DNA of 34,722 nucleotides from Pelargonium cotyledonis (GCA_036897625.1 JAYMTA010000215.1:1-34722), one strand, 5' to 3'; positions 1 to 10,801 are shown, counted from the first letter of the stretch. The notes: generated by a model from the letters alone, not told the origin. Numbers and translations: made by a program.

Positions 1-1381
1 TTCTCATGACAAGACTGGCTACTTTGGTTTTCAGTTATTTTAGTTTGGAGGCTGGCTCTAGAGTCGGGGATACTCCTATAACGTGAGTATCAGTCTAGCT
101 AGGGCAATACTTGGTTAATCAGTAATTTGAAACCCTATAAAGAAGCTTTTGCTTCTAGATAAAACATAGGTCAAGTGAAAATACGTTCGAACATATCTTC
201 ATAAAAAACCCAACTTCCATTTTCGTAAGTAGTTATATACTGAACTTAACTCCCATTTAGTTTAAAAAATATTATTTCAACTCTTTATAATTTCAACAAT
301 TTCTCTATTGTAGAGTTCTTTAATAGTTTAAGCAAACAAGTTGAGACTACCATTCTTATTTAAAGCTAACAAATCAAGTTTTGAACTACTGAACTCGAAA
401 ATACTTCGGATTAGATTGAATTTCATATTATATTTCAAATTTTAGATACAAAACATGTCAAAATGCATGATTTGATATAGCCGACTCAAAAAATTTAAAT
501 ATGAGCCATAGTTAATTGAACTTAAAAATTGACCCGATCGGAATGTTCTAGGTATAGGAGTTTCTTTTACTACTTATTTGTGTTTCATTTTTCCAACAAT
601 ATTTACTAAAAACAATGTTGTGTACTTAAGTAAGCACATCCCCCGTAACTCTACATCGCGAGCTTTTAAACTTTATCGAGTATCTGCTTCCCGAGTACTT
701 GGATAAGGTGCACTTTTCCTAGTCTAGTGAGCAGTAAAAAAAGGGGAATCTAGTTCCTAACGAAATTCTAGATAAAATTACTAGATTTCATTTTAATTTC
801 TATCGTATTTATTCCTTGCTGATTCGAAGTTTTTTCCGGGAAGTTTCTCATGACAAGGCTGGCTACTTTGGATTTCAGTTATTTTAGTTTGGAGGCTGGC
901 TCTAGAGCAGGGGATACTCCTATAACGCGAGTGTCAATCTAGCTAGGGCAATACTTGGTTAATTAGTAATTTGAAACACTATAAAGAAGCTTTTGCTTCT
1001 AGATAAAACATAGGTTAAGTGAAAATATGTCCGAACATATCTTCATAAAAAATCCAACTTCCATTTTCGTAAGTAGTTATATACTAAACTTAACTCTCAT
1101 TTAGTTTAAAACATATTATTTCATCTCTTTATAATTTCAACAATCTCTCTATCGTAGAGTTCTTTAGACTCAAAAGTTAACAAGTTGAGATTATCATTCT
1201 TATTTAGAGCTGACAAATCAAGTTTTGAGCTACTAAACTCGAAAATAATTCAGACTAGATTGAATTTCAGATTATATTTCAAATTTGAGACGCAAAACAT
1301 ATCCAAATGCGTGATTTGATATAGCCGACTTAAAAATTTAAAGATGAACCATACTTAATTAAACTTAAAAATTGATCCGAT
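1..1381. repeat. Two direct copies of an 844-bp-period repeat
   Basis: Positions 1-539 and 845-1381 are near-identical direct copies. Both open with TTCTCATGACAAG and share the stretch from TTTGGAGGCTGGCTCTAGAG through TTGATATAGCCGACT. They differ by scattered substitutions and small indels. The start-to-start distance is 844 bp. Positions 540-844 lie between the copies and have no second copy, so this is either one and a half units of a larger tandem repeat cut by the window edge, or two copies of one element. I see no coding capacity, terminal inverted repeats or tRNA primer site. The family is unidentified; the duplication itself is certain. Confidence 0.9.
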
Positions 1382-1745
1382 AGAACAAAAATCAGGTACT
1401 TAGGAGTCCAAATTGCAGACTCTATGTTCGTCCCTAAATATGTCAAATTCACCTATTGGTGAAAAAGATTTCCTCAGTGATAAATTATTACTATATTGCC
1501 ACTGAAACTTTACACCGTACACGCAGTGCACGGCGACGAGTAGAGCATCGCATCTCACACGGCGACGAGGAGAGCAGACAGCGGAGACAGAACCTCAAAT
1601 CTCCATCTTCTTCGCTCCACTCTCCTCGTCCCAAACCCTAACCTCCAGAATTCGAATCCAGGCGGAACCAGAAGAACAACGATCCGTCACCAACACGCCG
1701 ACACCGACGACGACGACGAATCTGAAGAAAACGATTCCGCCGTAC
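1382..1745 (+). other. Upstream region of the SFC1-like pseudogene
   Basis: This stretch between the repeat and the first conserved carrier codons has no conserved gene. From about 1520 it becomes GC-richer, with CGACGA and CACGCAGTGCACGGCGA motifs, as expected of a plant 5' UTR. The frame of the carrier stays open upstream of the ATG at 1746 back past 1659. It reads a Thr/Pro-rich stretch followed by LKKTIPPY, which resembles the N-terminal extension of plant SFC1 proteins. No in-frame ATG is found there, although CAG-GCG-GAA at 1659-1667 sits about where a start codon would be expected. Confidence 0.5.
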
Positions 1746-2093
1746 ATGAAGGCCTTATCGGGGTCTCTGGGAGGTGTGGTGGGGGCGACGTGTCTGCAGC
1801 CAATTGATGTCATCAAGACCAGGTTGCAGCTGGACCGGAATGGAGTCTACTAGGGAATCGTCCACTGCGGCTCCACCGTGTCCCGAACCGAAGGTGTTCG
1901 AGCTCTCTGGAAGGGTTTGACTCCGTTCGCTACGCACCTCACGCTCAAGTACGCGCTTCGCATGGGCTCCAATGCGCTGTTTCAGTCCGCGTTCAAGGAC
2001 GCTGAGACTGGGAAGCTCAGTAATAGAGATTGGTTTCTCTCCGGATTTGGCGCTGGTGTTCTTGAGGCGCTTGTTATCGTTACTCCGTTTGAG

Positions 2094-3837
2094 GTGAGTG
2101 AATGCGAATTTTGGTTTGTTATTCGATTCGTTTGATTGATTGTTTGCCTTTTCGCTTTAATTTTGCTCTGTAGTTCTGTTTAAGGTCCAATTCAGTTCAC
2201 TGCTTGATTATCGAGTATTGTGTTTTGTTTAAGCTTTTATGTTGATTTTGCTGGGAAAATGCTTGTGGATTCTTGAATTTTGGTTACTCTTGTGTGGATC
2301 TTGGGAATGGTTTAGGACCTTTTTTTTAAAACTGGTTGTGTAGTTTTGGTTAACATGCAATTCAATTTGCTTTTTACTGCGGAGTGCTGAGTTTTGTTTC
2401 TATGTATTGTACAGGTCTTTAGTTGCAAATTTAAGTGTTCATTAGGTGAAAATGCTCCTTAAATCTTGAATATTTTGGCAGATGTTGTACCAGTTATCAC
2501 TGAGTAATTTTAGATTTTCTCAGAATTGTACTGATGCTGCGAATTTAGAGTTCATTTGTTTATATATTTTGAAATGATTGTTGCTTAGAACATGGCAATA
2601 GGGCATCCATGTGGTCAACGAATCAACTATCAGAAATCTGAACACTAAATGTGAGATTGTTTTACTTGTAAGTGAACATTTAGAAAATATGTTTCCATAA
2701 ATTTTTATCGATTTGGAAGGAGACAATTAGCACTCTATACCTGCCCCATGACATTGCCTGTCTAATGCCGGGTAAAGTTTCCGTGATTTCCCATCAAAAA
2801 GCATATCTGAAAGGGGTAGGGGAAGGCTTGCGTTAACATGACAATAAGCAGGAAGAAAAGGTATAGAAGAAGTAGTAAGGAATGATATAGGATAGAGTGG
2901 ATAAGGAGAATAACCCAAACATTCTACTGAAGGCTTCATGTAGCCAACCCTTAGTCGATACATTGTTTGGGAAATTGCTTGGTTCTTGTTAATGTAATAT
3001 TTAGACCTAGACTCAAAGTCAAATCAAATTGAAAGCAACTACTTTGCAGATTTGCATACAAATAGATGTGCTAGCATTAGCAATGCGATTCCCATTATAT
3101 TATACTGAAGACTTTATCAGCTTTTATTCCCAAACCTATGTATTTGAGCCAGAATTTACTTTTAAAGACCATAAACTGTTTCATCTCATTGCAATGATGA
3201 GACGAATATTCTAGGTGCTGGTGAGTGTGACACACAGTATAATTGGTATCAGATTACCCAAACTAAACCACACGAAATCAAATTATTATACAGACCTCAA
3301 TTGAAATGAAGCTTATAGACAGCTTTTTTCAGTTTTAATTGTCTTTTTCTGATGAGTTGCTGCACAACCCTTTTGTTATCTAGCTAGTACTTCATTGCCA
3401 ACAAAAGCCTTAGTGATAGTGTTAACAGGTATCAGAACATATTCTTAGACAGCTGAACTGAGAAGTGGTAAGTTCAAATCTGTTTACTGGCCTCAGTCTC
3501 TACTATGTTAGGTTTATTGGTTGGAAGTTATGTACAATGAAGTTTCATTTGGATATTTTATGACTGTTGAGTTCATGTAGCTGAAAACCAGCCCCAAAGT
3601 ATTGTTTTCTTCAGTTCTTGAATTAGCTTCTCTTTCTGCACCATTTACTGTTGAAAATAGATTGATATGGGTGAAGTTTGAACTCGAATGACCACGAGTG
3701 AGTAATATCATCATATGGCATTACATGTTCTTGGTAAATTTAATGGTCATATGATCCAGCTACATATTGTCAATATATATTTGCATCAAAATGGAGATTG
3801 CTTAAAAGTTTCCCTTTTTTACCCTTTATTGTTGCAG
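2094..3837 (+). other. Intron of the SFC1-like locus
   Basis: The donor GAG/GTGAGTG follows the codons for TPFE, and the acceptor TTGTTGCAG precedes GTGGTTAAA, so the joined protein reads TPFEVVKIR as in intact carriers. The 1744-bp intron is AT-rich. It contains a 237-bp open frame on the minus strand (2727-2963) that I do not recognise and regard as chance. No transposon ends were seen. Confidence 0.75.
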
Positions 3838-3990
3838 GTGGTTAAAATTAGATTACAGCAACAGAGAGGACTGAGTCCCGAGCTACTTAAGTACAAGGGT
3901 CCGGTGCACTGTGCTCGATTGATTATCCGTGAAGAAGGCCTTTTTGGGCTGTGGGCAGGCGCTGCCCCAACTGTTATGCGCAACGGAACC

Positions 3991-4071
3991 AACCAAGCAG
4001 CCATGTTTTTTTTTTTTTATCGGCAAAAGTACTGATTTATTTAAAATAAAGAAATAAACCAAGCAGCCATG
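3991..4071 (-). mobile_element. Minute 5'-truncated LINE/SINE tail with 15-bp target-site duplication
   Basis: AACCAAGCAGCCATG occurs at 3991-4005 and again at 4057-4071. Between the copies lie a run of T (4006-4018) and then ATCGGCAAAAGTACTGATT and more. Read on the minus strand this ends CAGTACTTTTGCCGAT followed by a poly(A) tail, a 3' end that resembles those of plant non-LTR retroposons. The pattern of poly(A), target-site duplication and severe 5' truncation fits target-primed reverse transcription. The insert splits the carrier codons for NQAAMF and brings an in-frame TGA. Whether the source is a LINE or a SINE cannot be told from about 50 bp. Confidence 0.8.
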
Positions 4072-4440
4072 TTTACCGCCAAGAATGCTTTTGACGTAGT
4101 CTTGTGGAAGAAGAACGAAGGTGACGGGACAGTCCTCCAGCCATGGCAGTCCATGATTTCAGGATTTCTCGTGGGAACAGCCGGTCCAGTATGCACCGGC
4201 CCATTCGATGATGTGAAAACAAGGTTGATGGCTCAGACCCGGGATGGAGGCGGGTTGAAGTACAAAGGCATGGTCCACGCTATCCGAACGATATATGCTG
4301 AGGAAGGGATTTTCGCGTTGTGGAAAGGTCTTCTTCCTCGCCTAATGAGAATCCCACCTGGCCAAGCCATCATGTGGGGCGTGGCTGACCAAGTGATCGG
4401 CTTCTATGAAAGGCAATATCTCCATAACACGCACTTGTAG

Positions 4441-5571
4441 GTATCGTTAAGATTATTTCGTTTTGGTATAATGCTTTTGCACATCCGGATTATCATTTTT
4501 CTAGGGTTAGCTACTATCTTTCTCTTTTTTTTTTTTTTTTTCTTCTAATTTTCAATTTAAACCCTAGACCAGGTGAAATTATAGATTTACACTCATTTGA
4601 AGGTTAAGGCATAGAATAATCTAAAATTTTACAAATTCTGCCTCCGAAATCTGATTTTTTTTTCTCTCTTTTGCTTGCTATTTTTGGAGGCAAAATTGCT
4701 TCTAGCAGAGCAATCAAAAGAGAAGATCATAGTTATGATGATGAAGAAAAATGAAAATTAGAGTTAGCTTAGCTAAATTAGAAAGAGTAGGTAGTTAAGA
4801 AACTAGATGAAATAAAAAGATTCTTTTTTCTTTGTATTTGACCTTGTCGGTGTCAGAATCTTAATCTGGGTATAAAATTATTTCATAAAAAATCCCGTGG
4901 AGGGTTTCAAAAGTTTGAAAAAACGGGATATGAATCTAGAGAAAAATGATTGTTCAGGAGGTGCAGAAACATTTTACCTTGTGTTTGTTTACTATTACAA
5001 TTCAATTACACGCCAAAACTGGCATTGATTTAGACATTGTTGCTCGATTCACTCTATCTTTTCACGCATGGATATCGATTGTTTTGCCACACGAAGAGGG
5101 AATTCACTCGTTGATCGGTCTGTGCACCATTTTTTCCCAAGGTGCGGACCTGAACTGTAATTTTGGAGATGCTGTATTTGTAAGCTAGTCGATTGAATTG
5201 ACTAATGGTTAGATCTAATAAATGCTATTATTTTATGTTTTTGCTATTAAGAGTGTATCTTTTGCTAATATGGGTTGGTCTGATCTCTATGTTGGTAAAG
5301 AAAATTGTTTTGTGTAGACTTTGCTATTCGTGTCTCAACATGTCACACAACACGAGCACGATATGAAATAAAATTGTTTGAGCTCACAAATTCTATAATT
5401 TTGTTGGGCTTAATAAAATGCGCATGCATAGTTAGAGATTATAATATTATATTACATTGCATGTTATCAAAAAAAAATTGTATTAGATGACTCGATCAAC
5501 AATCAAGGTAAATAAATCCAAATTCCTTCCTAAAGAAATTTAAAAAAATCACAAAATATAATAAATATTAA
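4441..5571. other. Intergenic region with no gene recognised
   Basis: This follows the carrier stop codon and holds a long T-run near 4528-4547 and AT-rich sequence. An 80-codon open frame at 4946-5188 lacks recognisable domains and is probably chance. A T-rich stretch on the minus strand near 5541-5547 (TTTTTTT) lies just downstream of tRNA-Cys and could terminate RNA polymerase III. Confidence 0.6.
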
Positions 5572-5643
5572 AGGGCCCAACCGGATTCGAACCGGTGACC
5601 TATTGATCTGCAGTCAATTGCTCTACCACTGAGCTATGGACCC
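5572..5643 (-). tRNA. trnC-GCA: tRNA-Cys (anticodon GCA)
   Basis: The minus strand folds into a complete 72-nt cloverleaf. The acceptor arm GGGTCCA pairs with TGGGCCC (one G-U pair). The D arm is GCTC-AGTGGTAGA-GAGC, which also carries the box A promoter. The anticodon stem ATTGA/TCAAT encloses the loop CTGCAGA, giving anticodon GCA. The T arm is ACCGG-TTCGAAT-CCGGT with a canonical box B. There is no intron and no encoded CCA, as expected of a nuclear eukaryotic tRNA. It supplies Cys-tRNA for cytosolic translation. The discriminator base is T (U73), the usual identity element for cysteine tRNAs. Confidence 0.96.
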
Positions 5644-6376
5644 TTTGCTGATCATTTGCTATAAATAAAATATATATTCAATACTATAATATCACATTTA
5701 ATTTTCTAGTAACATTTTGATGGTAAAATATTAAAATGTTTTTGTCTCTCATAGACTTGTTTGTATTTAACCATTGCATTTTTTTTTATCACTATTAACC
5801 ATGGTTGGTAGGTGGGTGTTGACGATGTGAGGTGGTTGACTGGAAGTCGGCAATAGTGGAGGTGCTGACAATTCAGAAAGCGTAATCGTGGCTTAAGGAG
5901 ATGGGTTGGAGAAAGGTAGTTGACAAAATTGGTGCGCAACATGTTATATGGGATATGAAGTCAGGATCCGTGAAGAAAATGTGATGATTGTCGCTTGTTA
6001 GCGCGTTGTTTTGAAAATGTGGTATTTTTATTTGTCCGCGAATATATTTCCTCACTCGATTGAGAGAATCTGTATATATATGTGTGGTTCCCTTATTCAG
6101 ATATTTTTGAATATTCTTTGAATGTAACTCTTATGTCGTTTGCTTCAACAAAAAAACCTATTTATACTAAATTATTTGTGTCATGTCAGATATTTAGGAC
6201 ACATCATCATGTTAGCTCCAATTGCAACCCATTCAAACACATTTTTTGCATCATGCTCAACCCGATATCAAAAATAATTTCGTCTCGTGTCTCGTTCAAA
6301 AGTTCGGGTTAAATTGTCGCAGTCTACATAGTTTGCTACTAAATGTCTAAAAAATACAGTATTAAAGAATAGAAAT
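5644..6376. other. Intergenic region with no gene recognised
   Basis: AT-rich DNA between tRNA-Cys and the EBP1 promoter. Open frames at 5706-5942, 5873-6055 and 6082-6312 have no recognisable domains and low-complexity composition, and I treat them as chance. Confidence 0.6.
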
Positions 6377-6382
6377 AATTGT

Positions 6383-6648
6383 AAACCCTACCGATAAAAC
6401 ATAAACCGAAATGGCTATATAAAGCTTGTCCACAACCCTAAATCTCTATCGTACCACCTCTTCTCTCTCCATCGCTAAACCCTAGCTGCTTCGCCGCTTA
6501 TCTTCGCTTGCTTCCTCCATTTCCGTCAACTTCTCTACCTGGTTCGATGCTCTCCTTTTAGCTCACTCCAACACGCTTCTTTTGGAGGTTAATTTGATTG
6601 TTTTGTTTGAATTTTTGTGTTTCCAGACATTTGTAGAGCTTCGAGACG
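6383..6648 (+). promoter_or_regulatory. EBP1 core promoter and leader: TATA box and telo-boxes
   Basis: TATATAAA at 6416-6423 is a good TATA box. Telo-box motifs AAACCCTA lie at 6383-6390 and 6477-6484, typical of plant genes for ribosome and translation functions. The leader is pyrimidine-rich (CTTCTCTCTCCATCGC). A leader intron is possible: GGAG/GTTAATTT near 6584 to TTTCCAG/ACAT near 6627 fits splice-site patterns, but this cannot be settled without transcripts. Confidence 0.6.
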
Positions 6649-9600
6649 ATGTCGGACGATGAAAGAGAGGAGAAGGAGTTGGATCTCTCCTCTCCCGAAG
6701 TGGTCACCAAGTACAAGAGCGCAGCTGAGATCATAAACAGTGAGTGTTGAATTTGATTTTTGTTTTGTCTGTGATTGTATTTGATGTAATATGTGAAATT
6801 TGAGCTATTTTATCAGTGTTTTTATTTGTTTTAGCTTGATGTGTGATTTTTGTTCTTCATTTTCTGCAATATTGATGTTGAAAAATGAAAATCATTTCAG
6901 GAGCTCTGCAGATGGTGGTATCTGAGTGCAAACCTAAGGTTAAGATTGTTGATCTTTGTGAAAAAGCTGATTCATTCATTGGAGAGTAAGTTTTTTTTAT
7001 TATACATTCCTAGGTTACTACAGAAGTCTGATGTGGTAGTGTAACTGTACAAATTTTGATGTTTTTTTGTTGTTTTTGTTTTGGTATAGACAAACTGGAA
7101 ATATGTACAAAAATGTTAAGAAGAAGATTGAGAGAGGTGTTGCTTTTCCTACTTGCATTTCTGTAAACAACACTATCTGTCACTACTCTCCTCTTGCTAG
7201 TGATGAGACTACACTGGAGGAAGGAGACATTGCTAAGATGTAAGCTCACATGCTATGCTTTATTGCTGTTGGAAGCTTCAATTCATTTCCCTCTTCTGAT
7301 TGGTACTTGGCTTAGTTACCGTGGTTGCTTTGTTATGAGTGATTGAAATGAAATGTTGGTGTCACATTGATGGGTTTATGTGCAGTGATATGGGGTGTCA
7401 CATTGATGGGTTTATTGCCGTTGTTGCACACACTCATGTCATTCAAAATGGCCCTGTTACTGGCAGAGCAGCTGATGCAATTGCTGCTGCAAACACTGCT
7501 GCTGAAGTAGCTCTAAGGCTAGTAAGGCCAGGAAAGAAGGTAACATTTTCTATTGCTTTTGAGTCCAATCGTGTATCAAATTTTTGTTGTAGTATGTGTT
7601 TGTTTGGGCTTTGCTTGTCTTTCATGCCATGTCCCTATATTTAGATGGCATTGTATTGTGGATAAAGGGTGTATGTTTATTTGATTGGTTTTTGGAGTAT
7701 TTTTTAGTAATTGCCTAATTGTTTATGTAGCTTTGTGATCACTGAAATTCCTCAGTTCCGTTATTATAGCATACTGGGTTTTTGATAATGCTAACTATGA
7801 TGCCCACTTCCCTTCCGTTTTGTTGGAAATAGCAAACAATGCGATCAATTTAACTGTCCTCCCTAAATGATGAATTGTTTTGAAAGCTATGGACTAACAT
7901 CCAAATGTGGCTTTTTGTCATAGTTACTCTGATAGGGGATGATATCATTCATCCAAATGGAGCTCCTTTTGTTTTTACTCATAGTTCTCATTTTTGTTTC
8001 TGGTAGCTGAAATATCTTTGAATATGTGTGTGTATCTACCTTGTATTTTGAGATAAATGTTGATGAGGTTTTCTCAACAAAGTTTGGCAACTTTGCCGAG
8101 GTGATCAGTACTTGTTGATTTTCCTCTTTTTCCCTGTTGCCCAAAATGACCTTGACTGTGTTTGAGATTCTTTTGAGTAATATGTTTTTCATATTTCATT
8201 CATTCTCTCTGTGGTCAACATCTTCTCAAATTATCTCTATTACTGTTGTAAAATAGTTTGGCAACTTTGCCGAGGTAATCACTTGTCTGTTGATTTTCCT
8301 CTTTTTCCCTGTTGCCCAAATTGACCTCGACTGTGTTTGAGATTCTTTTGTGTGATATGTTTTTTCATATTTCATTCATTCTCTCTATGGTCAACATCTT
8401 CTCAAATTATCTCTATTAATCACTTGTCTGTTGATTTTCCTCTTTTTCCCTGTTGCCTATAGTTTGCTAGGCTATTATTGAGGTGATTTGGGTTGATATT
8501 CTTCCATAATGAACTCATACTCTTTATGCCCAACATTCCATAAATCATGTTGATATAGCTTACACTTGATATGATCTTCTTACACTGTGAATCTACCAAT
8601 TGTGTCAAAATATCTAACTACTGTAAATTGGCAACTTTGCCGAGGTAATCGTATTGTTTTTTATTTCCTCTTTTTCCCTGTTGCCTATAATGTGCCCGGC
8701 CATGACGTAAGCAAGGTCAATGTTTATTTTTTGTATAATTGACACAGCATTTTCACTGGCCAACATTTTGTTCAATCACTGGTTCCAAATGTTTTTGTAT
8801 GTTGACTTTTTGCTCTTTGTATTGGACATTCTGTTTGGCATGATTGCTAGATGATGAAGACTTTTATTCGCTATGGGTTTATATCCAATGATGCTTCTTT
8901 TGTCATAGTTACACTGATAGCTCATCATGTCTGTCTTTGTCAGCAGTATTCTCCCTTCATTGCAGCAATTTTGTCTTCATATTTGTCATTTTTTTATCCT
9001 TTCTGTATCCTCTCAAGTGGCATGATCTCTACATGATGAAGACAATTGTTGGCTATGGGTTCAGGTCCAATGATGCCTCTTTTAGTCATAGTTACACTGA
9101 TAGATTGTCATGTCTATAGTCTTTTATCTTTGTTTCTCACTGCTTTCTTTTCTTTAAACGGCCTTTGTTCATATTCAAGAGTTGTGCAATATGTTGATTC
9201 TTAAAACAATGTAACGTCCTTTAATGTTGAGTACATTTCATAAGTGATGGACTAGCATCCAGATGATGCTTTGATCGTGGAAACTCTAATGGATATAACA
9301 TTATCTGGGTTTTAAACAGGCGCTAATCTAAGTCTTTTATTGCAGAACAAAGATGTGACAGATGCTATTCAAAAAGTTGCTGCTGCATATGATTGCAAAA
9401 TTGTTGAGGGTGTTCTTAGTCACCAGCTCAAACAATTTGTGATAGACGGGAATAAGGTTGTGCTAAGTGTCTCCAATCCAGACACGAGAGTTGATGATGC
9501 AGAATTCGAAGAAAATGAAGTTTATGCAATTGACATTGTAACGAGTACAGGTGATGGCAAGGTAATTTGCAGTTAATATTAATGTTGCAAACATTATGAC

Positions 9601-10404
9601 TTTATCATGTTCTCATTATTTCTCTTATTTCGTTTGCAGCCAAAGCTCCTTGATGAGAAGCAGACAACTATTTACAAGAGAGCCGTGGATAAAAGTTATC
9701 ATTTGAAGATGAAAGCATCTCGGTTCATTTTCAGTGAAATTAGCCAGAAATTTCCCATCATGCCTTTTACCGCCAGGTTCGTTGTCTCAAATCTGTCGCT
9801 CTCTTTGGCATTTAAAATATGCATTCAACTTGTTATGTTTCTTATTTGAAAATGATTTGTGTTGTCTACTCAATAGGGCTTTGGAAGAGAAGCGTGCTAG
9901 ACTTGGACTAGTGGAATGTGTGAATCACGAGCTCTTGCAACCATATCCCGTTCTTCATGAAAAGCCTGGTAATTGATGCCCTCTTAACGTAGCTGTGATA
10001 TTGTATATTGGTTTTGGTTTTTTCATGTTTACAAAACTTGGCGTTTGTGCAGGTGATTTTGTTGCTCATATCAAGTTCACAGTTTTGCTCATGCCAAATG
10101 GGTCGGATCGGGTCACGTCCCATCCTTTGCAAGAGCTGCAGCCAACAAAAACAATAGAAGATCCCGAGATCAAGGCTTGGCTAGCTTTGGGTACCAAGAC
10201 AAAGAAGAAAGGTGGCGGGAAGAAAAAGAAAGGTAAACTCGATCAAATATAATATGATGTATAGAAGAGATCAACTTAACTCAACAGTTTGGTTGTTGAG
10301 AATAACTAATTTTTGTTTCCCGAAACGGTGCAGGCAAGAAGGGTGAGAAAACTGGGGAAACGACGGAAGAAGCAATGGATGCAACAAATGGCGCCGAGTC
10401 TTGA
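6649..10404 (+). CDS. EBP1: ERBB3-binding protein 1 homologue (proliferation-associated 2G4)
   Basis: Nine exons: 6649-6739, 6901-6985, 7090-7239, 7386-7539, 9346-9561, 9640-9776, 9877-9968, 10053-10232 and 10334-10404. They join to 391 codons plus stop, all GT-AG and in frame; the Arabidopsis protein is about the same length. The start [19 protein letters not shown] is typical. The core is a catalytically inactive methionine-aminopeptidase (pita-bread, M24) fold, with [17 protein letters not shown] and [19 protein letters not shown] visible. The C-terminus is Lys-rich (about residues 357-371, [15 protein letters not shown]), fitting RNA binding and nucleolar targeting. In plants EBP1 promotes cell growth and ribosome-related processes in a dose-dependent way (family knowledge). 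Intron 4 is unusually long and repeat-bearing. Confidence 0.95.
7358..7415 (+). repeat. 36-bp-period duplication across EBP1 intron 3 acceptor
   Basis: GGTGTCACATTGATGGGTTTA occurs at 7358-7378, inside intron 3, and again at 7394-7414, inside exon 4. The start-to-start distance is 36 bp, so the acceptor (TGTGCAG, ending at 7385) lies inside the first unit. The first copy is a duplicate of exon sequence now left in the intron. The intron lacks a strong pyrimidine tract just before the AG. Confidence 0.85.
8081..9117 (+). repeat. Two families of imperfect direct repeats in EBP1 intron 4
   Basis: Family A, opening AGTTTGGCAACTTTGCCGAG, starts at 8081 and 8255 (174-bp period). A partial internal copy starts near 8417 (AATCACTTGTCTGTTG) and a third short copy near 8626 (TTGGCAACTTTGCCGAG). 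Each contains CCTCTTTTTCCCTGTTGCC. Family B, opening GGCATGAT and containing GCTATGGGTT and TCATAGTTACACTGATAG, starts at 8837 and 9019 (182-bp period), with a related fragment near 7914. The repeats have no coding capacity and explain much of the intron's 1.8-kb length. No known element ends were seen. Confidence 0.85.
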
Positions 10405-10801
10405 AGAATGGTTCTTTTTTATTTGTTCCAGTTTTGGTACTTTTGTTGATGACCCTCTCTGTATCTGGATTTCCATATAGGTTGTAGACATTGAGATCCA
10501 AATTGGGTTTTGCCCAATTTCTGTACCTTCTTTCTACCAAATGTTTTTATTAACAATCCAAAAAAAAAAAACCAAAGTTTTAACTTAAATAATATTCTCT
10601 TCGCTAACATTAAAATTGTTAGCGGGCAATTTGGATCCGATTGGTTGTGCCATGATCGAAGTGTGGAATGGGTTGGGAAACGTACTCGGGGTTTGGCAAA
10701 TGGTACTCTGTTGTCTCAACATGAGCGATTTTTTTTCCTTCGGAACGAGTTTCAAGCTTTTGAAAGTCAGCATCTATGTAGTTTGTTACGAGAAATGATC
10801 A

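Larger units (their letters stand above)
1746..4440 (+). pseudogene. SFC1: Mitochondrial succinate/fumarate carrier pseudogene (SFC1-like)
   Basis: The parent family swaps succinate and fumarate across the mitochondrial inner membrane (mitochondrial carrier family, three repeats, six helices). Exon 1 is 1746-2093, the intron 2094-3837 (GT-AG) and exon 2 3838-4440. All three carrier signatures are visible: QPIDVIKTR, TPFEVVKIR and GPFDDVKTR (a V-to-D change in the third, still fitting PX[DE]XX[KR]). The tail IPPGQAIMWGVADQV is typical of plant SFC1. Two lesions stop a full product. TAG at 1851-1853 (codon 36) replaces the Lys expected in the conserved YKG. A small insertion at 3991-4056 adds 66 bp and an in-frame TGA at 4032. 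With both ignored the frame stays open for 294 codons, close to normal length, so decay looks recent. Truncated products or assembly error cannot be excluded. Confidence 0.85.

Noticed and set aside
1..1381. The 844-bp repeat as two LTRs of a retrotransposon
   Set aside because: The 300-bp space between the copies cannot hold an internal domain, and no primer-binding site, polypurine tract or TG...CA ends were seen.
2727..2963. 78-codon open frame on the minus strand inside the SFC1 intron
   Set aside because: No recognisable domain, no flanking splice or promoter logic, and composition typical of chance frames; perhaps an old captured fragment, but unsupported.
4029..4066. Possibility that the small insert in SFC1 exon 2 is spliced out as an intron
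   Set aside because: The only GT-AG pair inside would give an intron of roughly 35 nt, below the plant minimum, and it would not remove the whole insert. The target-site duplication and poly(A) explain it better.
4946..5188. 80-codon open frame downstream of the SFC1 pseudogene
   Set aside because: No family resemblance, and the surrounding AT-rich DNA shows no coding bias.
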